From: Stieleria bergensis
GTDB taxonomy: Bacteria > Planctomycetota > Planctomycetia > Pirellulales > Pirellulaceae
Assembly (NCBI GenBank): GCA_007745635.1
Contig: CP036272.1
Location: forward strand, 5,290,806 to 5,354,805
Length of the DNA stretch: 64,000 bases
Reading direction: 5' to 3'
Translations under genes and position numbers: made by a program
In this document: piece by piece, positions 27,676 to 36,768 of the stretch
Position numbering within the stretch: position 1 is the stretch's first letter
How the letters are laid out: the number at the start of each line of letters is the position of its first letter
Notes under the pieces: generated by a model
Database searches by the model: none
Seen by the model: only the letters and a program-made list of their open reading frames with translations
What the model was told of the DNA's origin: nothing

Positions 27676-30600
27676 ATGAGTCGACGTCGTAACCTACTGA
27701 ACTTCCTATCTGCCTTCGGTGTGCTGATGCTATGCGCCGCTGGCTACCAGGGGCTGTTTAGTTGGTTGCATGACCATCCCAGAAACGAACAACTGACACT
27801 GCGTCAAGCTGGGCCACACATCAGCTTGGATGAGCGCACCGCAGCCTTGTTTCCCGAAGGCAGTTGGCAGCGTGGGAATTGCAGTCGCATGCTGACCAAG
27901 AACGGCATTCTGCTGTATCAAGACTGGAAAAAGTCGGAACAGAAAGAAGACGCGTGGCGTCTGTTCCCGATGACATTGATCATCGGACACGGTCTTGAAG
28001 GCACCTCAGCGTCGCCCATTGTAATGACCGCTGATGAAGGCGCGGAGATCCAGTTTTCGGGTAAGATCACAAGGCTTGGCCGTGGCGACTCTGGTGCGCC
28101 GATCAAGTGGGCACGTTTGGATGGCAATGTTCACGTGTATCGCCCCGGCGACGTGCCGCTGAAAGATCAGCTCGACTTGGTCACCAAAGGGGTCAGGATC
28201 GACAAAAACGAAATCAGCACCCAGAACGCGATCGACCTGCGAATCGGTGGTGCTCACCTCAAGGGTCGTGACTTATCCATCGAGTTAACCAGCAGCGCCA
28301 GCAACTTTGCCGGTGGCAAACTGGGCGGACCCCAGGAGACCGACTCCGGCCAATCCAAGGCTGCGTTTCTATCGAAGCTGACGTTGATCTATTTGGATGA
28401 ACTGCGGATCCCGCTCAACCCTGGCACTTCCGCCGACGATTACCCTCGATCGGTTCAGCGCGTGCCCAGCGCCAACATCGGGCGTCCCAATCGCATTGGC
28501 CGAACCACTGCGCCGCTGCGCATCGACAGTACCGGCGGGCCGAGCGACTCCACTGCTCAACAGCAACTGCTTGCCAGCATGTCCAGGAAGAATTCAGATG
28601 GCTCACCCGACCAAGGGATTGTGATCCTGAAAGCCGACGAACGCTTGGTTTACGACTTTGCAATCAACCAGCTCTCGCTCAGGTCCAAACAGAGAAAGGT
28701 CGAACTGATTCGTGAAATCAATGGCACTCGAGTCGACGTGGCTCGATTTGAAGTCCTTGATCTGACGCTCAATCAACCCGCCAATCAATCGCTTGTCCGC
28801 AAGAGCGAGCTGGATTGGATCAATCGAATTGATGCAACCGGCGCGGAGGTTTTTCTGGGGTCACAGGGTGGCCTTGAAATCGTCGCACAAGAACTGAACT
28901 TTGACCGCAACAATGGTCTGCTAACGGTTCTGGGGCGTGATTGGGTGACCGTGGCCAACGATCTCTTTCACGCGACGCTGCAGAACATCACTTACAAGTA
29001 CAACCCCGAACAACCGGATGTCCTGGGAACCGTATCTGTCGGCGGGGCAGGGCGAGTTGAAATCAAAGACCCCGAGAAAATGGTTTCGGTGGTGCAGTGG
29101 AGCAAGCTGCTGTCTCTGGGTGGCTATGCCGACGAACCGGTTTCGATCAGCCACTTCACCGAAAAAATTGCCAGCGGAGCCGTTGGCTTTAACATCGCCG
29201 GTGACGTGACCGCCAAACTCTCTGATGGCGGCACGATCGAGACTCCGTCACTTGTTGGCCGACTGGTCCCCAAACGAGTCATCAAACCCGCCCCTACAGC
29301 GTCTCAAAAAGACAAGGTCACACTGACTTGGGTCCCGCAACAGCTAGAGGCTCCCGCCGGCATCCAGATCGATTCGCCGCTGGCTCTTGCGTCTGCGAAC
29401 AATGTAAAATTGTTCTTTGAAACCTCTGCTGACTTTGGGCAGCCGATCTCAGACGCGTCATCACAGGAGAGCGCCCAGCAGCGACGTGACTTTGAGCGAT
29501 TGGCGGTCCGGCAGCCAGACACTCCAACGACCAGACCGGTCTCCATGCGCGAACCGGTGGCCAGACCGCGCCCCATCGTTCGGGGACAGAGCCTTGTTGC
29601 CAACCTTCTGCTGACCCCCGACGGCTTACAGGCCAAAAATGTGCAAGTCACCGGCGACATCACCGTCGAGCACCAAGTCGGCAAGCAACAGGACCTGCCG
29701 ATCCGCTTAAAAGGCCAGTACTTGGCAATCGAGATGGCCGATGTGATGCAGTCCTCAGGCCAAGATCGAATCATCTTGGTTGGCAGTGCCAACGAAGCCT
29801 GCCGACTGGACATGGAAGATGGCTATTTCATCGGTCCCAAGATTGAAGTCTTGCCCAGCGACAACATTGTCAAGGTCTCCGGCGCCGGGCAGCTTAAAGT
29901 GCCACGGTCACTCCTGGAGAATTTCAAACTCAAGTCCATGCTGCCAGCCACCGCCGCCAATCCTGGGACTACGGTGGCAACGAACACGGTTCCGCCGAAC
30001 AATCAGACTGGGACCGACACGTCGGTTCAATTCCTGAAGACACCTGAATGCCGCTGGAGCAACTCGCTGTATTTCGATGGCAAACGCGTCACGCTTGACG
30101 GTGGCGTGAATCTGGAGTGTGTTTTCGAGGGCGAAAAAGGTCCTTGGTCGGCCGCGTTGTTTGGCGAGCAAATGCAAATCGATCTCGCTCAACCACTGGA
30201 CTTGATGGACAAAGCCAGCTTTGCAACCGCCGCCGTTGACAGAGTCCTGATGCAGCGGTCTGAGAACCAGCAAGTGATGATTCAAGCTCAGCAGGTTGAT
30301 CAAGCGCTTAGCCGGGGATCGGAACCTCTGGTCAGCGACCGACATGCGATTGCCTGCAATCAATTGGTCCTGACACCGAATGATGGCGGACAACTTGTCG
30401 GCATCGGTCCTGGTTGGCATCGCAGCTGGTTGCTGACGCGCAGCGATCGCTCACTGATCCCCAAGAATCCAAACGCTGGTGCTGCGAACCTTGGCCCCTA
30501 TATGTGGCTCGGAAATCACCTAACGTTCCGCGACCAGTTGGCGGTCAGTATCGGACGCCAACAAGCTGGTTTTTCTGGCGGAGTGCGCATTGGGATGCGG

Positions 30601-31047
30601 CCCTTGGAATCGGGTCAAGACAATGTCGATGTTGCTCAGATGGATCGACTCGCTCGCGGTGAACTGTTGATCGACTGCGAAAAACTACGAATGGCGTTAA
30701 GCCCGAATCCAAATCCAGGCCAGCTTCCTAACCGTCCGCGTGTGGGATCGGCTCCGCCGCCGTGGGAGTTGGTCGCTGATGGCGGTGTCAATTTCCGCCA
30801 TCTCCATGAAACCGAGGGGCTACTGGAAATCAGTGCCGCCCGCGCCTCATTTGAATCGCTCAAGTCAACCTTCTCCCTGGAGAGCTCTGGCGCCCAAAGC
30901 GTCACACTCCAGCAGACACTGCCCGATGGCACTCCGGGCACCCGAGGCAGCTTCCGCAATCTGCAAGTCAACACCAACGGCGAGATGAAAACGCAGATTC
31001 GCGACGTTCAAGTCAGCGCGGCGCCTGAATTTCGTTCGAACAACTAA
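27676..31047 (+). CDS. Large membrane-anchored periplasmic protein, candidate LptC/LptA-like
   Basis: The 1,123-residue product has a short basic start and one membrane helix at about residues 7-29, then a long soluble region predicted to be beta-rich. Segments such as MTADEGAEIQFSGKITRLG and GNVHVYRPGD resemble the OstA/LptA/LptC fold in pattern: repeated short strands with a trans-phase turn. No enzymatic motif is visible. The gene follows kdsD and kdsC by 55 bp on the same strand, where E. coli has lptC. LptC has ~190 residues, so if homologous this is a greatly expanded version, perhaps with several LptA-like modules in one chain. The function is inference from position and weak pattern. 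Nothing downstream looks like lptB. Confidence 0.6.
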   Translation: MSRRRNLLNFLSAFGVLMLCAAGYQGLFSWLHDHPRNEQLTLRQAGPHISLDERTAALFPEGSWQRGNCSRMLTKNGILLYQDWKKSEQKEDAWRLFPMTLIIGHGLEGTSASPIVMTADEGAEIQFSGKITRLGRGDSGAPIKWARLDGNVHVYRPGDVPLKDQLDLVTKGVRIDKNEISTQNAIDLRIGGAHLKGRDLSIELTSSASNFAGGKLGGPQETDSGQSKAAFLSKLTLIYLDELRIPLNPGTSADDYPRSVQRVPSANIGRPNRIGRTTAPLRIDSTGGPSDSTAQQQLLASMSRKNSDGSPDQGIVILKADERLVYDFAINQLSLRSKQRKVELIREINGTRVDVARFEVLDLTLNQPANQSLVRKSELDWINRIDATGAEVFLGSQGGLEIVAQELNFDRNNGLLTVLGRDWVTVANDLFHATLQNITYKYNPEQPDVLGTVSVGGAGRVEIKDPEKMVSVVQWSKLLSLGGYADEPVSISHFTEKIASGAVGFNIAGDVTAKLSDGGTIETPSLVGRLVPKRVIKPAPTASQKDKVTLTWVPQQLEAPAGIQIDSPLALASANNVKLFFETSADFGQPISDASSQESAQQRRDFERLAVRQPDTPTTRPVSMREPVARPRPIVRGQSLVANLLLTPDGLQAKNVQVTGDITVEHQVGKQQDLPIRLKGQYLAIEMADVMQSSGQDRIILVGSANEACRLDMEDGYFIGPKIEVLPSDNIVKVSGAGQLKVPRSLLENFKLKSMLPATAANPGTTVATNTVPPNNQTGTDTSVQFLKTPECRWSNSLYFDGKRVTLDGGVNLECVFEGEKGPWSAALFGEQMQIDLAQPLDLMDKASFATAAVDRVLMQRSENQQVMIQAQQVDQALSRGSEPLVSDRHAIACNQLVLTPNDGGQLVGIGPGWHRSWLLTRSDRSLIPKNPNAGAANLGPYMWLGNHLTFRDQLAVSIGRQQAGFSGGVRIGMRPLESGQDNVDVAQMDRLARGELLIDCEKLRMALSPNPNPGQLPNRPRVGSAPPPWELVADGGVNFRHLHETEGLLEISAARASFESLKSTFSLESSGAQSVTLQQTLPDGTPGTRGSFRNLQVNTNGEMKTQIRDVQVSAAPEFRSNN

Positions 31048-31077
31048 GCGCTTCGCCCTTCGACGATCAACAGGGAA

Positions 31078-31731
31078 TCAATCGCAGAGCGTTTCCTGAT
31101 CTTCAATGACTTCTGGAGTCGCTGGATCTTCGGGGGCTCGTTTGCGAAGCTTGCGTTGCAGCGAGCGACGGTGAATTCCCAAACGACGAGCCGCTTCGCT
31201 GATGTTGCCGCCGCAATCCGAAAGCACTCGATGGATGTGCTCCCACTCGTTCCTGGCCAGCGAGGGTGCGGGGAAACTCACTTCGCCGGTGGGCACGGAA
31301 GGTTCGTCACCGCGATGAAAGGCAGCCAGGATGTCGTCGGCATCGGCTGGTTTACTAAGAAAGTTCACCGCACCGGCACGAACGGCATCAATCGAGGCAG
31401 GGATACTGCCAAAACCGCTCAACATGATCACGCGAACTCGAGGGTGCATTTGTAGCAAGCGGCGCAGCAAATCCAATCCAGAGCGTCCGGGCATCCGCAG
31501 GTCCAACACAGCCAGATCGGTGGGCGAGTGCCGGAAGACTTCAATCGCTTCTTCGTAATTTCCAGCCGTTTGCACTCGAAAGCCACGCTGCCGCATGGCC
31601 ATCGCAAGGCGATCACGCAGAATCAACGTGTCATCAACGAGCAGAATGCTGTCCGCTCCCACGTCGTTTGAACCATACATGGGAGTTGATTCTTCGGCCA
31701 TCATGATTGATTTTCCATCCGATTGAAGCAT
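31078..31731 (-). CDS. RegA/PrrA/ActR-type response regulator with Fis-like HTH
   Basis: The 217-residue protein has a receiver domain (LLVDD acidic pair at 33-34, phospho-acceptor Asp77 in VLDLRMPG, Ser105 and Lys127 in LSKPAD) and a C-terminal Fis-like helix-turn-helix (GGNISEAARRLGIHRRSLQR). There is no sigma54-interacting AAA domain between them; this two-part layout is that of the RegA/PrrA/ActR redox regulators. The start could also be the internal Met pair at residues 10-11. No histidine kinase gene is within the window, so it is an orphan here. It converges with the LptC-like gene, 30 bp apart. Confidence 0.88.
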   Translation of the reverse strand: MLQSDGKSIMMAEESTPMYGSNDVGADSILLVDDTLILRDRLAMAMRQRGFRVQTAGNYEEAIEVFRHSPTDLAVLDLRMPGRSGLDLLRRLLQMHPRVRVIMLSGFGSIPASIDAVRAGAVNFLSKPADADDILAAFHRGDEPSVPTGEVSFPAPSLARNEWEHIHRVLSDCGGNISEAARRLGIHRRSLQRKLRKRAPEDPATPEVIEDQETLCD

Positions 31732-32230
31732 GAGTCTGGACCCGCTCGATTGTAAGCTAGCAATAGGTGACTGCTATCCCTTAGCCCGCACAAATGCCAC
31801 TTTTTCTACTCACTTGCCCGCAGAATTTGCCTGCCATTCACCACACCGGTCGCGCCAATCCGGCAAGGCGAGCCCTTATCTGGCGGACCCGGGACGCCCC
31901 CAGCAGGCGCTCCCGCCCCCCAGTGCCGTCACCGCCAGCGGCCATCACGGGGCCCACATGGACGGTGATCTTCATCCCCAGCGTCCTTGCCAAAACCTGG
32001 CGGGGCTCCGATTTGGAACCGACGGGGAGTCACAATTTCGAGATCCTCACAGCGATCGAAAGCCGGTTCGGTTATGCTCTGAAACTCGCCGCTGTGATCT
32101 GAAACGTGACGTGATGCTCTGCCACCTGAATGCTTTACAGGCTGCCACCTGAATGCTTTCCAGGCTGCCACCTGAACGCTTTACAGCGGGCGCCGTCGAT
32201 CGAACCTCCCTCCAGACCTCTCTAATCCCC
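31732..32230. other. Divergent intergenic region with a 23-bp tandem repeat
   Basis: About 500 bp between the response regulator and the sulfatase. Several overlapping open frames exist on both strands but have no recognisable content and overlap each other and the repeats, so I call no gene. The right end holds three 23-bp tandem units. Confidence 0.5.
32121..32189. repeat. 23-bp tandem repeat, three copies
   Basis: Units at 32121, 32144 and 32167 begin GCCACCTGAATGCTTTACAG, with one change in the second and several in the third. They are contiguous, without spacers, and end about 40 bases before the sulfatase start, so they lie in its promoter or leader region. Confidence 0.85.
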
Positions 32231-33598
32231 ATGAATAGCAACCGCCCCGCGATTCTGATGACACTTGCTTTGCTCTACCTGCTGAGCCCTTACCAAACGG
32301 CTGGGGCCGACCAGGAAACGCAAGTCCAGCAGCAGCCGACCAAACCTAACATCTTGATCATTTTCACCGACGATCAAGGCTATGGGGACCTGGGATGTTA
32401 CGGCAGCAAGACCAATCGGACCCCGCGTTTAGATGGCTTGGCCAAACAAGGCACTTTGTTCACATCGTTCTATTCGCAAACCGTTTGCGGCCCTTCGCGA
32501 TCGGCGTTGCTAACCGGTCGCCAGCCGATTCGCAGTGGCGGCTGGGGCATGCCAGCTGATGAAGTCACGTTTGCAGAACTGATTCGCAAGACCGGTTACC
32601 AGACCGCTTGCGTCGGTAAATGGGATGTTAGTAATCGCAAAGCCATTGTGCCTCGCATGCCAAACGCCCAGGGCTTTGACTATTACTTTGGGCCTTTGGG
32701 GGCCAATGATGTTGGCGTTGTCAAGTTCCACGAAAACAACCAACCCGCTGGCACCAGCAAAGAGATGGGCGAATTGATCACGCTGTACACCGACAAGTCG
32801 ATCGATTGGTTGAAAGAAAAACGTGATCCGGAAAAACCGTTCGTGCTTTACCTGGCACATACGATGATGCATACCATCATTGATGCTTCAGAGCGTTTCA
32901 AAGGCAACAGTCAAGGCGGCCTGTACGGTGATGTGGTCGAGGAGTTCGATTTTGAAACCGGACGGTTGCTCGACTGCCTGGATGAACTCGGTCTGACACA
33001 AGACACTTTAGTGATCTACACCAGTGACAACGGGCCTTGGAATCAGGACAAGTACACCAAGCGTAAAAAGGGACACCCAGACGGATCGGTCTTTTGGGGT
33101 GACTCCGGTCCCTTGCGCAATGGCAAAGGCTCCTGTTACGAAGGCGGCTACCGCCTGCCCTGCATTGTCCGCTGGCCAGACAAAGTCCCCGCCGGGCGAC
33201 GCAGCGATGCGATCTTTGCCACCATCGATTTTTTACCGACCTTCGCCTCGCTGGCGGGATTTGAAGCCCCAACGAATCGTCACATCGATGGCATTGACCA
33301 AACGGAACTGTTGCTAGGAAAACGTGACAGTGGTCGCGACTTCTTTTACTTCCACAATGCGGGTGTTCGCCAAGGAGACTGGAAATACCTCAAGCCCAAC
33401 GCCCATTTCCACGGATATGCCGTCGAAGACGACCGCGAAAAAGTCGACGAATTGTATCACTTGGGCGACGATCTTGGTGAACAAAACAACCTCGCCAAGC
33501 AGCATCCCGAGAAAGTGGCCGAGCTCAAAGAGCTGATGCAGAAACTGGAATCCAAGCAGGGCTCGAAGGATCCCAGCGCCGCGTCAAAGATTCGCTAA
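32231..33598 (+). CDS. Secreted sulfatase (formylglycine-type arylsulfatase)
   Basis: I choose ATG 32231, since the longer frame from 32153 begins inside the tandem repeat. The 455-residue product has a signal peptide (MNSNRPAILMTLALLYLLSP, then GADQET). The sulfatase core follows: ILIIFTDDQGYGDLG with the metal-binding Asp pair, the signature CGPSRSALLTGR with Cys86 destined to become formylglycine, GKWDVS, then ASDN-like YTSDNGPW and GKGSCYEGGYRLP. The C-terminal part is the usual small domain. It needs a formylglycine-generating enzyme, not in this window. Planctomycetes carry many such enzymes for sulfated algal polysaccharides; the substrate here is unknown. Confidence 0.92.
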   Translation: MNSNRPAILMTLALLYLLSPYQTAGADQETQVQQQPTKPNILIIFTDDQGYGDLGCYGSKTNRTPRLDGLAKQGTLFTSFYSQTVCGPSRSALLTGRQPIRSGGWGMPADEVTFAELIRKTGYQTACVGKWDVSNRKAIVPRMPNAQGFDYYFGPLGANDVGVVKFHENNQPAGTSKEMGELITLYTDKSIDWLKEKRDPEKPFVLYLAHTMMHTIIDASERFKGNSQGGLYGDVVEEFDFETGRLLDCLDELGLTQDTLVIYTSDNGPWNQDKYTKRKKGHPDGSVFWGDSGPLRNGKGSCYEGGYRLPCIVRWPDKVPAGRRSDAIFATIDFLPTFASLAGFEAPTNRHIDGIDQTELLLGKRDSGRDFFYFHNAGVRQGDWKYLKPNAHFHGYAVEDDREKVDELYHLGDDLGEQNNLAKQHPEKVAELKELMQKLESKQGSKDPSAASKIR

Positions 33599-33693
33599 TC
33601 GACTGGCATGCCTGCAAGAGAGACGCGTCTGCTCGTGATGGCGGGAATTCCAGAGCACTGACTTGCCAGTGCCGCCTGCGTGTGGCTTGTGAA

Positions 33694-34185
33694 TCAACTC
33701 AAGGCACTGAGCAATTGCGGTGGCAACTTCCGAGGCCGACCGGTGGCGTCAACGCAGGCAATCACACTTTGGCCGGTCACGATCTTTGTCTGCTCGCGGT
33801 CTTCTGGCTCGTCACGATAGACCGTGTAGCGATGTGTCATGCGCACCTTTCGCACTTCCGTCAATTCCACCCGGACGCGTAACCAATCGTCAAAGTCAGC
33901 TGCGGCGTGGTATTCCAAATTCATTTGTGAAACCACCAGCATGCGGCCGGCATCTTCGAAGTCTTTGTACAGGATGCCAGCGGCGCGCAGCATCTCGACG
34001 CGAGCGTCTTCAAAAAAGTTGATGAAATGAGAATGGTGCACCCGCCGCTGGCCATCGGTTTGGTAGTAAGAGACACGAAACGCGTGGTCGTAACAGACCA
34101 AGGCGTTGCGGTTACTATTGGTTTGATCGAGGGCGTCAAGCGAATTGGCCAAACGATTTTTGGCAGCATCACGATCATCGGTCAT
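33694..34185 (-). CDS. 4-hydroxybenzoyl-CoA thioesterase-family (YbgC-like) acyl-CoA thioesterase
   Basis: Starting at the Met of MTDDRD gives 163 residues; the frame is open to 34260 but the extra part is unlike the family. The segment VSYYQTDGQRRVHHSHFINF aligns without gaps to the YbgC active-site region: the catalytic Asp (about residue 44 in TD) and the following His are kept, while the usual GG after it is QRR. EDARVEMLR also matches. The hotdog fold is expected to hydrolyse acyl-CoA thioesters in the cytoplasm. It converges with the sulfatase gene. Exact substrate unknown. Confidence 0.85.
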   Translation of the reverse strand: MTDDRDAAKNRLANSLDALDQTNSNRNALVCYDHAFRVSYYQTDGQRRVHHSHFINFFEDARVEMLRAAGILYKDFEDAGRMLVVSQMNLEYHAAADFDDWLRVRVELTEVRKVRMTHRYTVYRDEPEDREQTKIVTGQSVIACVDATGRPRKLPPQLLSALS

Positions 34186-34471
34186 GGTGTGGTTCCGTGA
34201 TTTTTCTGGCATCAAGCAATGGTCGGTCGAGTTGTAAGCCGGTCGACTGGTCAACGACAACCCGAATCAGTGGACGAGCAACCACCTCCCCAGAGCGACC
34301 GATCGCCACCACTCGGCTAACTTGCCGGCAATCGTTCTGGTCCACTAGCAAGTTTGTAGGCCTCAAAGTGTGGTACCACAAAGACCTCGCGCCCTGAAAT
34401 CCGATCGTGGATTATAATCGTCTCTGCAACCTGGATGCATTGATCATCCCCCCACCTTTCCCCACCACAGA
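34186..34471. other. Divergent intergenic region, thioesterase to NHL gene
   Basis: No gene supported. Short frames on both strands have no recognisable content. Confidence 0.4.
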
Positions 34472-35494
34472 ATGATAATGAAACGAACCATTCACTCGCT
34501 GTGCTTGCTTGCGGCAAGCTTATTGATTGCCAGCCCTCTGGCCCCCGCTCTCCAGGCCGCAGAGCCGGTCGTGATGGGCAGTGGCGCCATGACCTTCCAG
34601 ACCGTTCCCGGTTGGGGCTTGCGACCGGACGGCAACTCGCCACTGGGAGCGACTCACGGTGGTGTGGTGGTGGACAAGTCAGGCAACATTTACACCAGCA
34701 CCAACCAGGGCGTGTTCGTGTTTTCTCCCCAAGGCACCGTCGTGCACACGTACTTGGGCGATGACTACAAGAGCCTGCACGACATGGAGATCCGCGAAGA
34801 GGAAGGCGAAGAGTACATCTATGGTGCTCGCAATCAAAATGCGGAAGGCATCAAGTTCAAAGTCAAAGGCGGCGACGTGGTGTTGCGTTTGCCGTTCCCC
34901 CAGGAATCGGGACTGGGCTTGAAGCGTTTTAGCCCCACAGCAATCACCGTCGCTGGCAACGGAGACATTTACCTGTCCGATGGCTATGCCAGCAACCATA
35001 TTTTTGTGTTTGACAAAACCGGCAAGTACCTGCGTCACTTCGGCACCAAAGGCAACGGCGAAAAGGAATTCAACACGGCCCATGGCATGACGTTGGACAC
35101 CCGTTACACGCCCAATCGACTGTTGATCTGCGATCGCAATCACCAGCCCAAGGGCCGTTTGGTCCATTACGACCTGGAGGGCAACTACATTGAAGAAGTG
35201 GTCACCGGACTGGGCATGCCAACCTCCGTCGCGATTCAAGGCGACTATGTTTCCGTTCCTGATCTGCACGGACGCTTGGTGATTTTGAACAAAAGCAACA
35301 CCATCATTGCCGTGCTAGGAAACAATCCTGATCCCAAGAAAGGCCGTTCGTTCAACGTGCCACAAAATCAATGGGTCGAAGGTGTCTTCAGCGGCACACA
35401 CGGGTCTTACTGGGATCAAGACGGAAACCTGTACGTTCAAGACTGGAATGTCTCTGGCCGGCTCATGAAACTGGTCCGCCTGCCGGTGAAATAA
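34472..35494 (+). CDS. Secreted NHL-repeat beta-propeller protein
   Basis: The 340-residue product has a clear signal peptide (MIMKRTIHSLCLLAASLLIA, cleavage near LQAAEP). The mature part is a six-bladed NHL-type propeller, with recurring blade motifs such as GVVVDKSGNIYTSTNQGVFV, TAITVAGNGDIYLSDGYASN, GKYLRHFG, GMTLDTRY and GSYWDQDGNLYVQDWN. The set resembles the peptidylglycine alpha-amidating-lyase-like NHL proteins common in planctomycetes, but catalytic residues of the lyase cannot be confirmed by eye. A second in-frame ATG two codons in is an alternative start. No partner is evident in the neighbourhood. Confidence 0.85.
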   Translation: MIMKRTIHSLCLLAASLLIASPLAPALQAAEPVVMGSGAMTFQTVPGWGLRPDGNSPLGATHGGVVVDKSGNIYTSTNQGVFVFSPQGTVVHTYLGDDYKSLHDMEIREEEGEEYIYGARNQNAEGIKFKVKGGDVVLRLPFPQESGLGLKRFSPTAITVAGNGDIYLSDGYASNHIFVFDKTGKYLRHFGTKGNGEKEFNTAHGMTLDTRYTPNRLLICDRNHQPKGRLVHYDLEGNYIEEVVTGLGMPTSVAIQGDYVSVPDLHGRLVILNKSNTIIAVLGNNPDPKKGRSFNVPQNQWVEGVFSGTHGSYWDQDGNLYVQDWNVSGRLMKLVRLPVK

Positions 35495-35617
35495 GCCTCC
35501 CGACGCGGCGTCTGGCCGCATCAAGTGCCAGTCGCCCCGAGACCTTCAACCCGCGATGCCGATTCGATTGCCAGCAGCAACGTTTGGCATCGCAGGATGA
35601 GCCTTCTTCAACCGCGC

Positions 35618-35636
35618 GCGGTGACGCGGTCACCGC
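35618..35636. repeat. Perfect 8-bp hairpin downstream of NHL gene
   Basis: GCGGTGAC pairs with GTCACCGC across a three-base GCG loop. There is no T run within the next ten bases, but an AAAAAA stretch follows at about 35644. Confidence 0.6.
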
Positions 35637-35718
35637 AGCAGTTAAAAAATCGCTCGGCAAGGTGATTTGCTGAGCCAATCGCATTTGCAACGCGGCCGGA
35701 TGTGGCTGCCAGATCTCC

Positions 35719-35745
35719 ACTCCGCGGCGGCTTGCCGCGAGGAGT
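35719..35745. repeat. Bulged hairpin
   Basis: ACTCC-GCGGC (35719-35728) pairs with GCCGC-GA-GGAGT (35734-35745); two bases bulge on the right arm and the loop is five bases. Confidence 0.55.
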
Positions 35746-35941
35746 TTCGCAAGATGCACTTCTGCCAGGAAACCTGCAAAACCGGCCTTTTGTTGTGGGG
35801 CCAGAAATGAGTAGTTTGGCGTTGAATCTCTTTGTTGCCGGACCATGAATTCTGGTCAAGGCAACTGACTTGCGGTCGAGAAATGCAGGCTTTGCCACTC
35901 GACTGACACCGTTTATCAGCAACCTGACGAAAGGATTTCCC

Positions 35942-36688
35942 GTGTTCATCGCCGCTTCCCTCGACTGCTTTCCCGACCTCGAATTCTTGGACGCGATTGA
36001 ATTGGCATCGGATTTGGAATTCACTGCCGTCGAGATCTCATTGCATGAGACTGGCATTGTTCGCCCCAGTGATTTATTGAGCGATGTGGATCGAGCAATT
36101 CAGATGCTGCGCCACACCCACCGCTTAGAAATTTCCGGCTACAGCATCGAGCTCGCCAGCACCGGCCAGCAGCACTACGAAGACTTCGCCACGCTGTGCT
36201 GGCTGGCAAAGACCACCAAAGTTGTCTCGGTCACGATCCCATCTTCGCCACTTGGCACTCCGTTTAACGAAGAAGTCGAGCGACTAGAAAAGCTGGTCAA
36301 GATCGGCGAAGCCGAAGGCGTCCGCGTCAGCGTCCGCAGCCAACTGGATTGCCTGAGCGAAGACCCGGACACTTTGATGGTGCTGTGCAATAACGTGGAC
36401 GGCCTGGGCATCACACTGGATCCCAGCGTTTACATTGCCGGCCCTGCCAATGGGAAAACCCTTGACAACATTCTGAAATACGTTTGCAACGTCCAGCTTC
36501 GAGACACGCGACCGGATGCCTTTCAGGTCAGTGTGGGGCAAGGTGAAGTCGACTATGGCAAACTGGTCACCCAGTTGGAACGCGAAAAATACGATCGCAG
36601 CTTGGTCGTCAACATGCTTCCCATGGCGGAACATGATCACCGTGTCGAATTGCGCAAGTTGCGTCGCCTGCTAGAAACGTTGATTTAA
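35942..36688 (+). CDS. TIM-barrel protein of the sugar phosphate isomerase/epimerase superfamily
   Basis: I start at GTG 35942 (VFIAASLDCFPDLEF), preceded by AAAGGA seven bases upstream; the longer open frame adds 24 unrelated residues. The 248-residue product follows the AP-endonuclease-2/xylose-isomerase-like pattern: FTAVEISLHE early, GITLDPSVYIAGP in the middle and VQLRDTRPDAF ... GQGEVDYGKLV near the end, the last being the family G-G-VD motif. Several positions that normally hold metal-binding Glu/His are different (VSVRSQLD where E-H is usual, VVNMLP where E is usual). Catalytic activity is therefore uncertain. Confidence 0.75.
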   Translation: MFIAASLDCFPDLEFLDAIELASDLEFTAVEISLHETGIVRPSDLLSDVDRAIQMLRHTHRLEISGYSIELASTGQQHYEDFATLCWLAKTTKVVSVTIPSSPLGTPFNEEVERLEKLVKIGEAEGVRVSVRSQLDCLSEDPDTLMVLCNNVDGLGITLDPSVYIAGPANGKTLDNILKYVCNVQLRDTRPDAFQVSVGQGEVDYGKLVTQLEREKYDRSLVVNMLPMAEHDHRVELRKLRRLLETLI

Positions 36689-36768
36689 TCGCCGCGCAAA
36701 CAGCCTGCTGATGCTCCTGCCCACGTCACGCTCCGTGGTGGCGACCGTCCGATGAACCGCGCTGTTAC

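Larger units (their letters stand above)
35495..35941. other. Intergenic region with two hairpins
   Basis: About 447 bp. No convincing gene: the minus frame 35463-35846 overlaps the NHL gene end and has no family features. Two inverted repeats are present (35618-35636 and 35719-35745). Confidence 0.5.

Noticed and set aside
31730..32171. Possible small genes upstream of the sulfatase
   Set aside because: Frames on both strands overlap each other and the tandem repeats; Arg/Pro/His-rich with no motif.
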